Positions 45,901-59,500 of a DNA stretch of 64,000 nt are shown piece by piece. The DNA lies in the NCBI RefSeq assembly GCF_028858725.1, contig NC_084781.1, positions 5,216,513 to 5,280,512 on the forward strand, in the 5' to 3' direction. The position numbers and the translations under genes are program-made. The notes below the pieces were generated by a model. That model did no database searches, had not been told where the DNA came from, and was given only the letters and a program-made list of their open reading frames with translations. Position 1 is the stretch's first letter; each line of letters starts with the position of its first letter. This DNA comes from Colius striatus. Taxonomy: Eukaryota; Chordata; Aves; Coliiformes; Coliidae.

Positions 45901-48900
45901 AGGGCTGGCCTCGCAGCCTGGCCTGGGGCTAATCTCTCATTAAGCTCTCTGGCAGTCATTCCTAATGAGCTGTCCTTGGGGAGCCTCAAGCCTCCAAGAC
46001 AATGCTGGGAGGGAGGCTGCACTGCCCAGGGGGCCGTGGGCAGGCGCTGGGTGTGACACCATGCTCCCAGGCTGGCCTCTCCTCCCTTCCTTGGCAGCAG
46101 GACTATGCTGCTCAGCAACACCACAGTGAGCCAGGGAAGCCAGGTGACACTGGGCCTTCTTCCTCCCCGTTCCTCCGGGGAGCCATGGGGTGAGAGCCGT
46201 GGCGTTCACAGGAAGGAGCGCGGCCAGGCTCCCCATGTGCACGTCACTCTTGGTCCGTGTGCCCGTGCCGCAGGGTTGCCGTGTGGCATTGGCAGCAGCT
46301 GCTCCTCCTGGGCACCTCGAGGCTGGACCCCCACCAGCTGGGCACATAATCAGCCCCATTGTGTGGGTGAGTGCCTGTCCCCGGCCCATCTGGCGCCAAG
46401 ACAATGAGGCCTTTTTCCGGCCGGCACTGGAGGGAGATGACCTCGGAAGTCTTTTGAAGGAAAAGGCCGGTTTATAAATAGTCGTCCCTGGGCTCCCAGC
46501 GTCCCCTGTGCCCCGTTAGCCTCAGCCCAAGGCCTCCCCTCACACAGGGGTGGCGGTGCACTGGGGCTGGGCAAGGAACCTGCTGCGCACGTGTGAGTGA
46601 GAGGGCAGTACGTGGCTGTTTGCACGCTGTGCCGGGGCTGCACCTGCTTGAGGGCAGCCAGCTCTTCCCCCTGTGCCTTGGCTGTGGCCATCGGCTGGCT
46701 AAGGTTTCCCCAGCAGTGCTCACTTGCCCAGCTGTCCTTGTCCATCCACCCCGCGTGCACCAAGGCTTGAGCCTCTGGGGCAGGGTGCGAGGGGAGGGCT
46801 GCACAGCTCCACAGCCTTCCTCGCTACCCCTGCGCTGCTCCCTGCAGAGTATGGCCAAGTCTATGCCTCTTGCATGCCACAAGCCAGCCCTTGCAGGGGA
46901 GCTGGAGCTGCGGGGCTCCTGGGTTTGCCATCTCATAGCGGCACCCTTGCTGGGGTGGCTGCTTTGGACGGTGTGAGGCTGGGTGACTCTCGCCAGCTCC
47001 ACTCCTCTTTGGGGTTTTGCCACTGCTCTGCATCCGCCAAGCCACTGGCCATCTCCGTGCAGCTGCCCCAGGAGATCGTGCTCCTCCAGCGCAGAAATAC
47101 AGATGTCACCTTCCTTCCCCCTTTCCGCTCACGTCCTTCCTTCCTCCCTCCACCCGCCCAGCTCCTTGCCCCGCTCCCGCTCCCGGCCCCTTCTAAACAA
47201 AGGCTGCGTAGCCATGGTTAATAATCCTCACATAAAGGCCCTGCAGAGAGGGAGAGGAAGGAGAAGGAAGACACAAAGGAGCGTCTGGGAGCCCAATGGA
47301 GGAAGAGGGGCTGGAAGGTGGCATTTTCCTCAGCTGTAGGACAGGAGCATTGAAAAGCTGGACACAGATGGGGTGCAGGTACCCCAAGACACTTTTGACC
47401 TCATGGGATGTCTGATACCCCATCTCTTGTGGTCTTCCAGAGGTCGGACAGTCCGCTCTTACCCTGTACTTGTCCCAGACCACAAAGCATTGTGTGAGCC
47501 CTAAAGCACCTGTTCTCTCCAGCAGAGCCGCAGGAGTCTCTCTGGGAGGACAGGGGAAGGTGGAAGGCGCTGAGGTGTGTGCTGAGATGCAGCCTATGCT
47601 CAGCCCCAAGCCTCATCCCTGTCTCTGTGCACTGGCCGTTGTTCCCCTCCAGCTGCAGAGCCAGGCTCAGCGGGAGCTAGAGGAGAGACAAATGCAATTA
47701 TACACTTCCAGATTGTGCCTTCAACCTGCAATGCTTGGCCAGAGCCAGGGTAATCAGCCGTGCCCTGGGAAGGTCCCCAGGCTTCCAGCAGAGGGGAATG
47801 GCTGCCTGGCAGCTCTGCCAGGGGCTGGTAAGCCCTCTGCTCCCAGGGACAGAGCCGCCTTCCTCGGGCACAAGCCCTCCTCAGAAAGGGGCAGTGGGCT
47901 GGAGGAGGAGACTGCTGGGAGCTGTAGGGCCCCGGCACCTCCTCCCTCGGCACGAGAGCAGCCCTGTGCCTCTGCTGGGGCTGGAGCCGTGCGCCCTGAC
48001 CTTCCCACCCTGGCTCTGCACGTGGGACCACGGCACGGGGCCCTAATCCACGCTGTTTGTTTAAGTAGCAGTGAGCGGGGGCCGAAGCCAAATCCATTCA
48101 GCAAGCAAATAAATAAGAAGGCGTGAGATAAGGCAGCAGAGAAGGAAGATGAAGGTGGCCAGCCCGCTGTGCACCCCACGCAGAGACCCCCAGCCCACCG
48201 GGTGCCACACACAGCGTGACAGGGTGATTTCATGCCGGCTGTGAGGGCAGTGGGGCCTCGCTTTGAAATCCTGCCTGTCTTCCCCACAACTATTACTTTG
48301 GCAGGGGAAAAAGCCCAAATTTTCTTCAAAGTTCAATGGTCTGAAAAGGAGAAGCTCCAGACCAATTGGAGGCTGACTGCTGCAGTAAGAGCAGAAGACT
48401 GTTTCAGGGTGGCATGCTACCTGCCAGAGTGCTTAGCCAGCCCCTTTTCTCCAGGGAGAAGCATTGCCCTTTCCAACTGCTGGGAATTTTCTGCAGAGGT
48501 TTCATTAGCATCCTTCATTTTTAACACAGAATAAAAGTTAGCACCAGAACTAAATGCAGCAACAGTGTGTTATCCAGGCTGTCCTGCTTGTTTGACTCAG
48601 TGGATGCTTTCCCGTGGGAAAGCAGGACTCTGTTTGCAGGGCTTAAATTGCAGTATTTTGTGCAAAATTGAACATTTCTCTCCCTTCTCCAAGGGGAGCA
48701 GAGCCTGAGGCTCCTCTGGAGCTGCACCCTGCCCTTCAGAGAGGGAGAAGAAAGTGTGAACACATTGTGAGGGGATCCCCAAGGCCTGGACACCCATCCA
48801 GAGGGTGGCTGTTCCCACTGCAGATAGAACTCCTGACGCTGTCAGCTCCGAGCCCATCCCCAGGCTGCAGCTGTGGGGCTGTAGAGCAGCTCTCGAGCAG

Positions 48901-50100
48901 CCTGTGCATGATGGCACAGCTCCCTTCCACTTGTTCCTCCCAGCGAACGCGCTGCCTGGGAGGAGGCCTGCCCTCTGAGCCAGCAGGCTGTGAGCCTTAT
49001 CGCTGCCCAGCTTTGCCATTTTAAGCAACTAATCTCGTGGGGAAAAAATTTAATCATTTCCGATGAATCATCAAGTCTGTTTGGCTGGGAAAGTGGTGGA
49101 GGGGGCTGGCCAGGCATGCGGACAAGGCAGGAGGAGGGCATGGGAAGGGCCGCAGCATGGCACCACTGTGGGAGCAGGGCTGGGGCTGGAGGCCAGCACA
49201 GGGGCTGGAGAGGCTGGAAGGATGAGAGGCTGTTGGGTGCCTGGCAGGAATGCCATGACCCAGGGGAACCTGCAGCCCAGCTCTGGAGTCGCTCAGGGTG
49301 GTCAGAGAGATGCAGCCCGTCCTGCCCAGGGTCTGAGAGAGAAGAGGCTTATGCAGAGGTTCAGAGCCCCTGGGCTGGGAGCTGGAGGAGAGTGCACTCA
49401 CTGCTCCTGGCAGATGCTGTGGCCTCTCCTCAGGTTAGGGAAAGGCGAGTGAGTAAGCTTGGGGAATGCTGTGTGCACGGGGAGTGAGGGTGTGGGAGGC
49501 AGAAGGGGTCTGAAGAAGAAAATCCCCGTGCTTTGTCGTTCAACGCGGCCCCTCCAGCTCTGATCGAACCAAAGGGAAACTGGGGTGAAGAGCCAGGCCA
49601 CTGAACCCAGGCATCCTGCATGGTTGGCTGCAGATAACTTGCAGCACCTGGGAGGGAGATTGTTCTTCCTAGCTGCTGGAGGGGCTGGGCTTGGGCTGAG
49701 TGATTACCCCTGGATAATAGCAGCCTTGTGCAGCACCGAGAGCCCCTCTGCTCCCGCCTGTGCCGCCCAGGCTACTGGCACCAACAGCTTTGCTCCAACC
49801 GCCCTGCACAACAGCTGCATGGAGCTCAGGCCACGGCTCAGCTCGCTGGGCACCGTGGAGGGGGCTGTGCCCTGGGGCCCAACCACGGGGACCGGGACGG
49901 GATCTGCAAAGTGTGCCCACGGAAAAAGGCTGCACACAGGAGCCTGGGGCACAAACACCGCACACCTGCCTGAGATGGTATCTCTGCTGTCCTTGCTGCT
50001 CTCTGTCCCCACTGTCCCCGAGCGCCTCCCGGTCCCCAGGCAACGATGAAGAGGGTATTTTTGAGTCTGCCCGTGTGGGTTCAAAAGTAGCCCAGAAACT
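42994..50100. other. RNF26-MCAM intergenic region
   Basis: About 7 kb with no recognised gene, as in the corresponding human interval. Several short AT-rich patches stand out from the GC-rich background and look like candidate regulatory elements: 45930-45972 (paired CTCATTA/TAATGAG), 46465-46485 (TTTATAAATA), 47210-47240 (GGTTAATAATCC) and 49020-49085. Open frames are chance frames. Confidence 0.55.
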
Positions 50101-50560
50101 GCGGCTGCTCGTCGAGGCAGTGCGGGGCCCAGGTCAATTTCACCTCGGAGCGCTGCCGGCCGGGTCGGGGTCTGCTCCCCTCTCCCGCATCCTCCACGGC
50201 AGCCGCCCGCACACCTGCGGCCCTTGGCTGGCCCCTGATTCCCACCCCCAGCGCCCGGCTGTCTGCTGCGCCCAGCCCGTGCAGGCCCGCGCAGGCAGGA
50301 CCCGGCAGAGCCGGAACGCGCCCCCGGGGCAGAGCCGGGAACGCCCGAACCGGCCGTGGCGAGGGGACATCTCCTCGGGGCTCAGCGCCGGGGGGGCCGG
50401 GGGCCGGCCAAGTCCCCGCTCCCGCCCGAGGGCCGCGCGCCCCGCGGCCGCTGGGGGGTGTGCGGGGCCGCGGGCGGGGGGCGGGCACGGCGCCTTCCTC
50501 CCACTCCCCCTCCTTCGCCGCCTGACGTCAGCCCGCGGCCCCGTTCAGTCGCGGGCGGGC
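50100..50560 (+). promoter_or_regulatory. MCAM: CpG island and MCAM promoter with CRE
   Basis: A CpG-rich block rises from about 50130 to the MCAM start codon. A perfect palindromic CRE, TGACGTCA, is at 50523-50530, about 30 bases before the ATG, with GC boxes around it and no TATA box. The human MCAM promoter is also TATA-less with SP1, AP-2 and CRE sites, so cAMP/CREB control is a reasonable inference. Confidence 0.75.
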
Positions 50561-53500
50561 ATGGCTGGGGGGCGGCGGGCGGCGGCGCTCGCCCTGCGCT
50601 GGGGCTGCTGCGTCCTGCTCTGCTGCGGTGAGTGGCGGCGGCCCGCGCCGGTCGGGGCCGGCCGGAGCCGGGAGCGGGCGGGTGCACCTGCGGGCTGCGG
50701 GGTGGCGCGGGCGGGCGCGGGGTGCAGCGGCACCGCCGCTCTGCCGCTGGGCTCTGCCGGACCCCGGGCTGCGCGCTGCGGGGCGGCGAGAGGCGGCGGC
50801 CGCCGGGGTCTTCTCCCCGCAGAGCAGCCGCCTCGGCAGCCAGGAGAGCTGACGCCCTTGGGACGCTGCCTGGCTCGGGGCCAGGAATGCTAAAACTGTG
50901 GTGCCGGAGGAGCCGAGGTGGGAGCAGTCCCCTCGGGCGTTGTGTTCTCGCCGGCACGTCCTGGGGCTCGGCGCCGGGGTGGGTCTGGGCGTGGGGGGAG
51001 CCGGGAGCGCCCCGTTGCATCCTTAGGACGCCTTTGCGGTCCTTACGAGGCGAGGCAGGGTGAAGGTGGCCCCGGGGACGGTGGCCTGCCCGGCCGAGGA
51101 GGGTGGCCGGCGCAAGGCAAGCTCCTGGAGCCGTGCAGGTGGGGCAGGGGCGCGGGCTGGGGGCCACAGGGGCCGGAGTCACCCGACGTGCGCTCGGTCT
51201 GCAGCAGGGTGAATTGGTCGCGGTGTTAGGAAGCATCCACCACTTTCCTTCTAAGGAGTTTTTCCCTGAGCGCTGTGTTTCTCTTGGCTTTTTTTCTTTT
51301 ACACTTTCTTTTTTTATCCTTTTTCCAGTCCATTTTCACCCTCGGGGGGATGCTGCCTTTCTTACCCTGCCCTGCTCCCCGCAGTATGCCCTCCCCTCAC
51401 CAGGGGCCAGGGAGCCGTCCCCGCCGCCTTCTTGCCTTGTCCCTGCCCAGCCAGGCTGTGGAGGTGGCCCCAGGTGCTGGGGAAGCTGCTCTGGCCAAGC
51501 CGTTGGTGTGGAAGGGAAGCTGGACGCCAAGCCAAAGGCAGGCTGCTTCCACCCCCGGCCCGTGCTGGGATCCCCTTCCCCACAGCACGTGTGCCGAGCG
51601 AGGCGGTTGTTGGTTGGCAGCATTGTTGTGTTTGCAAGCCCAGCCACGGCGAAAAGCTTTATGCTTCCCAGAAGCATGAGGGGCTCTTCTCAGGTGGCCT
51701 GGGGGACTTACTGTGCAGCCAGAGTCGGGGGGGTTGGGTTTGACAGCTGAGGCTGCCTGTGCCACCCAGACCCCTTCTGCCCTCCTGTCCCAGGCTGATA
51801 GGTCTGTGTGGGTGTTGTCACCTGGCTTCAGGGCTGGAGTTGTGAGCTTTTCCTCTCCAGATGCATGTGGCTGGGTACTGATGGGTGTTGGGGTTGGTTT
51901 AGGGGTGCAAGGTGCCCATCCCTGCTGCGTCACAGCCCTGGCTCCCTCCCATGCCCAGCACAGCGAGGGCTGCACCGGGGCGGAGGCTGTGGGGCAGTGA
52001 CAGTGGTGCTGCTTGCTGCAGAGCCAGGGCTCTGCACTCTTTCCTCGCTTCTATGAGGAAGAAGGGATGCAAGTGATCCCTCTTCGTGGGAGCCGGGGCA
52101 GCCTGGTTTGGGGACCTGCCCGAGGAAGGGCAGGCTTGCTGGCATGGAGCAGGGCAGTGTGTCTGCTGGCACTGGGAGCAGGCAGGATCTGTCTGCAGCT
52201 GGTTCCTGAGAGGGGAACAGAAACCCTGGGCAACTTCAGGCATCCCAGGTGTACCCAGACTCCCACGTTGCCCCTCTTGCCCTGTGCTGGGGCTGTGTGT
52301 TGCCAGCACGGCCACGCTCTTCGCCACTCCCCACACACCTCGGCTCCACAGGAGACTGGCGGAGGGGCCGTGCTGCTCCCCACCCCCTTCCCCGGCTCTC
52401 AAAGCAAATCTTTGTTCTTGTGGAGCTCTGGCTGCCGGCCGGCTGTCCGCCAGCCAGATGGAAAGGCACGGGGGCTCTCCTCCCTTCCCTGCCTGCTTGC
52501 TGCAGACGGCCTTTCCAGATCTCTAGATCTCCCGCTGGAGCCGTGCCAGGCGCTTGGGGTGCACAGCGAAGGCTGCAGCTGGGCACCTCCACGCCTCGCT
52601 GGCGGGTCTCCAGCCCTGCCCAGGTTCTCTCACCCAACTGGGCTGCAGCCGTGCTGCGTGCAAGGGAGAATTGCTGTGTCCCAGAGCCTGCAATGGCAGG
52701 GTCTAATGCCCAGTGCCTCTGTCTTGCTCACACACCTGGCAGGCTGTGGGGTCTTGGAGCTGCAGGAGAAAGCCTTCATCCCCAGCATGGTAGGCGTGTT
52801 GTGTCCCAGCTGTCTGCGCTTGCAGTGTCACCTGGTGCTCTGTCTAGCTCAGAGGAGGGCTGCTATCCCTCCTGGCCAGGAGGAGGTAGGAGCATTAGCC
52901 CTCCTTCCAGGCAGGCTGAGGGCTGCAGTGTCTGTGTCCACCTCTCCAAAGGCAGCAAATGGGTGGGAGGGGTGTGCCTCATACCAGCTCCAGATGCCAG
53001 CCATTCTCCAGTTCTGAGCTCATGTTTTCGACTGCTTCACTGCCTGCACAAGGGTTCTCATGCTGAGCAGGTCAGCAGGGGGGGGGCAGCAGCTCTCCCC
53101 CTCCCAGGGGCTGCCTCTGCCTGGTGCCCAGAGGTGTGAAAACGATGGGGGCCAAAGCCTGACTGAGCTGACTGCAGTCCAGAAGTACCGGGGCAGGGAG
53201 GCATCTGGGGTGCACCCCAGCCCCAGGCTTGCCCAAGTCTTTGGGTTCCTGGCTGTATGAGGCAGCCAAGTTGTGGCCATGCAGGTGGGCAGCTGCCTTC
53301 AGTGCAAAGTTATCTTTTCCAGTCCAGTTTCAGTCTAGTTTCCTGATCTCAGCACATGCTTATCTCTGGGACTTTCACCTGTTTTTTTAGCATCTCTTTT
53401 CCTGTGCAGTGCTTTGCTCATCCCTCTTTGTGTAGTGCCAACTGTGCTGTGCTAATTGGATATGTGAGGGCCAAGAGCTGGCTGTTGGGGTGTCCTGAGG

Positions 53501-56500
53501 CAGCTAGTCCTGCAAACCATGGCCTTTGCTGTGGCAGGAGGGCTTCTGGCTGCATTTTGGGGCTCTGCCACCACATACTCACTCTAGACAAAGAGCATTT
53601 TGTGGGCATGTTGTTGCCCTTTGAAGTTGCCTCGCTTGTGAGGCTCAGCGGCTGTTACTGCACGGCGCTATCAAGGGAGCTGTTGACACAGCTGGCTTCC
53701 TCCAGCCTCTCGTCCCCAGCTCCCATACCTGGACTGGGCCCTGGGTGCCAGCGGGTTGGCTCTGTTGCTGGGGGACAGACAGGGCCCTGTGCCCTCTGGT
53801 ATGAGGCTGCTGTGCCAGCCCAGGGTCACTTTGGCACCCATGGGGCCGGTGTCAATGGCACTCCCAGCCTGACCGTGACACAGCCCTTGTCTCTGCCGTG
53901 CCTGGCTGGCACTACTCTGTCCTGGCCCCTCGGGAAGCTGCTCCTTTCCCTGTCCTGGATCGATAGCCATTACCTTCCTCTGCCACTCTGGACTGTGGCC
54001 AGGAGCTCCATTACTGCTGTGGGCAAGTGGGCAGCAGGGCTGGGAGGGAAGATGGGTGCCAGGGTAGGCAGGCTTCGCTCGCCAGGGTGGGCAGCGCTGG
54101 ATTTGTGCTCTGGGAAAGGAGTGGGGGAGTGGAGAGGAGCTTGCCAGTGGATCTCTGCTTGCTGGATTATCAGTTCCTGACCCAGGAGCAGTGAGGAGCT
54201 TGGGGAGAGCCCGGGAGCCCTGGCTGCACCGTGGCCGTGGTGGTTGGGGCTGTGACTGTCCCAGATGCCTTAGCAAGAGGGAAAGAAAGGGAGCAGTGGG
54301 CAGCTGCAGCTGGCTGGGACACGCCTCCTGAGCTGCTGCCCTGGGTGCCCCGTCCCACTGGGGAGGAACACAGCCCTGCATTCATGCCCCAGCTCCCGAG
54401 GCCACTGTGGGGGCTGCGCAGGCTGACGTCAAGGCTCTGGTCCCAGGCTGTGGGAAGGTACAGCCTTGGTGCTGCCAGCTTCAGTCTCCAGCACCCAGCC
54501 CCTTCCCTGGCCTGCCAGCCTCCTGACGCCTCCTCGCCTGGCCCTTGGGGCCACTAAGGCATGTAGGGTGCTGGTCTGGGGTGCTGGCTTGGTCTGGTGG
54601 GTAGGTGCATGCTTGGGGAGGTGAGGAGGGGTCAGCGCTGCCCCAGGCTTGGCTCAAGGCAGCTGGCAGGGTGATGTGCTCGCTGTGGGCTGTGGAAGCA
54701 GGACTGTGCTGCTGGCTGGCATTCCTACTACGCTGGGACACGCTGCCTGGGGGATGCTGGCACAGGACGCAGCTCTGCCTCTTGCCCTTTGGGTAAGGAG
54801 ATGGGGACAGGCTCAGCTCCACACTGGCTTGGACAGAGAGCTTCCCTGTGCTTCCAACACTGATGGCCTGTCCCCTGCAGCCGCAGCCAGCAAGCTGGAG
54901 GTGTCCATGCCAGCTGTGGTCGAGGTGGAAGCTGGAGGCGTGGCCAGGATCGAGTGCAACTTTTACATCCCTGGAAATGGTTCCTACACCTACATCGACT
55001 GGTTCTACGTGAGTGCTGGCCTGTGGGAGCAGCAGTGGGCGGTGGGCTGAGGTGGCAGCTATCCTGGGGCTTTCTCCTGGACTCCCTGTCAGCCCAGCCA
55101 TGGCCTCTCACCTTGCAGCTCGACCGCAACAACCGGGTGAGGCTGTGCCACATCACGGGCAACGAGATCCTTGATGTGAACGCAGACTACAAGGGCCGTC
55201 TGTCGCTGGGCGAGGACAAGGCCCTCTCCATCAGCAAGGTGACAGTGCAGGATGCCAGGACCTTCGTGTGCCAGGTTGGGGTGGGGAGCCAGGATGTGGC
55301 CGAGAACCGCACTGATCTCCGCGTCTACAGTGAGTGATGGGACAAGAGGGCAGCGCGGCCTCGTGTCTGCTCTGCGGGGCACGTAGGGGATCCTGGCTCA
55401 TCCATACATGTGGGATGGCTTCTCTTTTCCAGAGATCCCCGAGACTCCTGAGATCCTGGCGTACTCAGGAGGCATCTCTGTGCAGAGCAGTGAGATCCCA
55501 GAGGTGAGGAGAGACCCCCCCGGGGAGGGGGAGGCTCCCAGCCCTGCCAAGCTCCCCTCTCCCCACGGGGACATCTCTGTGCTCAAGGCTCTCTCTGGTG
55601 CTGCAGATTGCCCGGTGTGTGAGCAGGAACAGCTTCCCACCCCCCAGCATCACATGGCACAAGAATGAGGAGCAGCTGCAGCCAGATGAGAAGAGTGAGT
55701 TGGATGGGGATGGGGAACCCTCTCCTGTTTGGGAGAGGACCTGGGGTGCCCGTGCTAGCCAAGGGGATTGCCAGCTTGTGGCCAGCCAAAGGAGGTCTGT
55801 GTTCCCAAGGGAGCCCTCCTGTCTCCCACGGGCTGGGAACAGCATCTGTGTCCCCTGTAGCGGTGAAGGTCTTGGCCACAGTGACCCGTGAATCGAGCGG
55901 ACTCTACACGGTGAGCAGCACCCTCTTTGCCCACGTCGCCCGCGAGGACGCCAACTCCCTGTACCACTGCACCGTGCACCACTGGGTGCGGGGGCAGAGG
56001 CGCTCCGTGGACTCACAGCGAGTCAACGTCACCGTCTTCTGTGAGTCGGGGTTTGGGCCCTGCAGCAGCCCTGCACCCCTGGCCCTGCCCTGCACTCACC
56101 CTCCACTCCCTGCCCCCAGACCCCATGCAGCACGTCAGGCTCTGGGTCATGCCATCCTCAGCACTGGTGAAGGAAGGGGATGACGTGAAGCTGGTCTGCG
56201 AGGCCGACGGGAACCCACCCCCTGTCTTCAGCTTCTATAAGAGAGAGGTGAGGCCGGAGGGGACCTGAGCACTCCCTTGGCACACATCTCCTGTCCTGGT
56301 TACTCCTCATCCCCTTCCTAGAGGGCCCTGGGGAGTGGGGTGCAGCGGCTGGAATGGAGGATCCCTGTGTGGGGTAAGGACTCTGCTTTTCCCCCGCTGC
56401 CTGCAGCTGGAGGACAACTGGCAGGACCTGTCATCACTGGTGGATTCCAACAGTGGGGTGCTGAACTTGCCCAATGTGAATAAGAACAGCAGCGGCCTAT

Positions 56501-59500
56501 ACAGATGCCAGACTCTGGATTTGGATGATATGACACAGATGGAGAAGGATGTGGAGCTTGTTGTGAACTGTAAGACAGGGGATGGGACCCTGTGGACCTC
56601 GTGGTGGGTGCCTCTTCCCTCCTACTCATCCTGCCCTTATCTCCGTCCCTCTCCTAGACATTGAAGGGGTCCGTGTGAAGATGGAGCCATCCTCACGCCT
56701 TCAGGAAGGGGATAGTGTGAGACTGAGCTGTGATGCCCACAGCCCCGTGGACCTGGACTACCAGTGGAGGGATCAGAAGGTGAGCAGGCATTTGGGTACT
56801 GTTGCACTCAGGCTCAGTGAGCCTGGGCTTTGCAGCAAACTGAGCAGAGCCAGTAGCTTGCTCCATATCTCTTGAGAGAGGCCCCCTCCCGTGGACCCCC
56901 CACGCTTGCCGGCTCCTCGCTGTGTGTAGGAGGGAGGGCTGAGCCACTCAGGACAGCCACAGAGCCTGGGCAGCTGGGCACAGAAAAGCCCAGTGCCCCG
57001 GGCTCACTGTCAAGGGCCACTCCTTCCCAACAGGGCAGGAAGGTGGCAGAAGGGAAGCAGCTCTTCCTGAGCAACCTCACCTTCGAAACCTCCAGCAACT
57101 TCAGCTGCAAAGTGATGGCCCCAAGCGTGCCAGGGCTGGAGCAGAGCAAACAAGTGGCCGTGGCCGTTGAGGGTAAGAACCGGCACACGTGTAGGCATGC
57201 TGCCCATCCTGCCCAGCTTTGGCTCTGCTCTTCCCCAGAGCCAGGGGTGCTTGATGCCGTCTCCTCACAGGGAAGCCACGGATCGTGGCCATCAGCTCCC
57301 CGCTGTACGTGCGGCAGGATGAGGTGGTGAACCTGACCTGCAAGGCCATTGCTTTCCCCAGGCCCTCCGTCCACTGGAACATCAATGGGACGGTGAGAGC
57401 TGGGGAGGGTGCTGTGTCCAGGCTGTGGCCTCTCACAGGGGCTGTGGACACCGAATCCTTCTCTGCCTCCCTCCTTGCAGGCTCATGAGTATGTTGAAAA
57501 TCAGCACATTGCCAGCAACCTGACAGTGCGTGTGAGCCACGACCTGCTGCGGGCAGGAGCCATGTGCCGGGTCTCCAACGCGCTGGGTGTCAGCGAGAAG
57601 CACATCCAGCTGCTGGGTGAGTCTCGGCCACTCTCCTCTGGCCCAGGGAGCCAGAGGAGCATTAGTCTCCTTCGTGCAGGCGTCGTGGGTGCCGTGCTGC
57701 TGTGGTGCGGCTCAGCTCTGTCTCTTTCCCTCCCTTCCTGCACTACCAGTGGAATCCATCAGAAAAGGTCAGTGTCTGCACCACACGGGGTGCATGTGTC
57801 CGTCAGCCCAGGCTCTGGCCCCAGCATGGCACCGCCAGGCCACGCTCACCTCTGGCCTGGGCAGAGAGCCTTGGCTGCTGGCTCTTGGCTGCCTCCCTCT
57901 CTCCCTGCCAAGCTGAAAGGGGAAAGAAGACTCTATCTCCACCTGCTTCTGTAGCGGTGTGGGAGCTGCCTGCTTGCCCTCAGCAGTGAGGCCATCAAGT
58001 GCAGGCTTCCTGTAGCCCAGGGCTGCTGGGTGAGGAAGCAAATGGATGGTCTGATGTGCTGCAGGAAGCCCTGTAAGCCATTCTCCTATGGCATGCAGGG
58101 GCATGGCAGCCAGGAGCAGAATGCAAAGTCAATGCCAGTTGTGCTGGCATCTGCATCCTGCAGGGAGCAGCAGAAGCACCGGGGACTGGATCTCTCACTA
58201 AGCCCTTTCTTTGCCCCCAAGGGAGTGCAAGTGATGAACAAGCCGGAGGGCGTCAGGGTGGGACAGGCATTAAGTTCTTCCTTCTCTCCTCTCGTATTTA
58301 GATCAAAAGACACCCGAGAGCAAAGGGGTGATCATTGTGGCCATCATCGTCTGCATCCTCGTGGTGGCAGTGCTGGGCTCTGTCATCTACTTCCTACACA
58401 AGAAAGGCAAGATCCCCTGTGGCCGTGCCGGGAAACAGGACATGTAAGCACCGCCAGGTTGTCCTCAGGCCACAGCTGCTTGCCATCACTCATGCTTCCC
58501 ATCTCATTGCGCCAGCCAGCCCTCCCTCCATGGCGCGGCCTCGGGGCACTGCTCGGGGTCTCGGCAGCACTTCCCTGCTTCCCACGGCCTGGGGTCCGCA
58601 CCGTTCTCCCTGCCCAGGCAGGCTGGCGGGGAGGAGGACAGCAGAGTGGTAGAGCAGCCAAGGGACCCTCCCCAGGGAGGGGCTGGGCAGCCCAAAGCTT
58701 TCTGTGATCACCTTCTCCCTGTTCCCCCCTTGGCCACCCCTCCACCCCTGACCTTCCTCTGCCCCTGGCCCAGAGCATCTCCTGAGATGGAGCCCCAGGG
58801 CTTGGCCTTGCTCAACCAGCCACATGACATGTCTCAAAATTGTCACCTCCCTCCCCTAGCACAAAGCCAGAGGCACGTAAAGACAAGATTGTAGTTGAAG
58901 TTAAGTCAGATAAACTTTCCGAAGAGGCGGGGCTCCTGCAGGGCGCCAACGGCGAGAAGAGACCTGCCGCTGACCAGGTAGGACAGAGCGTTGGGGCACT
59001 GCCCTTCCTCAGGGCCAGGGCTGTTCCCAGGGCTGGGAGCAGAGGTGAGGAGTATACGGGGATGCATTGAGGTAATGCTTTTCTCCTCTCTGCCAGCTCT
59101 TCTCCCAGCACTTCCCACCCTGCATGGGCCTCCATCATCCATCATCAGCGCTCAACAGGGGCTGTGGGAGGGGAGGGGAGGTGGCAGATCGCTCCAAGGG
59201 TGTAGGAGCAGCCCTCCTCTGCACACATGCAGCTCTGCTCCGTGCTGGCCCCTGGTGCCTTCTGGGAGCACACTGCCCACTGCTTGGCACTGCCTCCTCC
59301 TGTGCTCCCTGGAGCCAGGCTTTCTGGGAGAAGGAACTGCATAAATGTTTCTGGCCAGGAGACAGAGCAGAGGCTGGGCTCTGCTTTGGCATCTCTGAGC
59401 CAGAGCTGTCAGTCTCCTGGGTCTCATACTCGCCTCCCATTTGGGCTCGAGAGCTACTGGGAGCGCAAGCAACTATTGCCAGGATCGATACCAGCCCATC

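Noticed and set aside
54231-54880. Possible extra MCAM exon in the open frame before exon 2
   Set aside because: No Ig-like or signal sequence, and exon 1 to exon 2 already joins in frame to give the known protein order.
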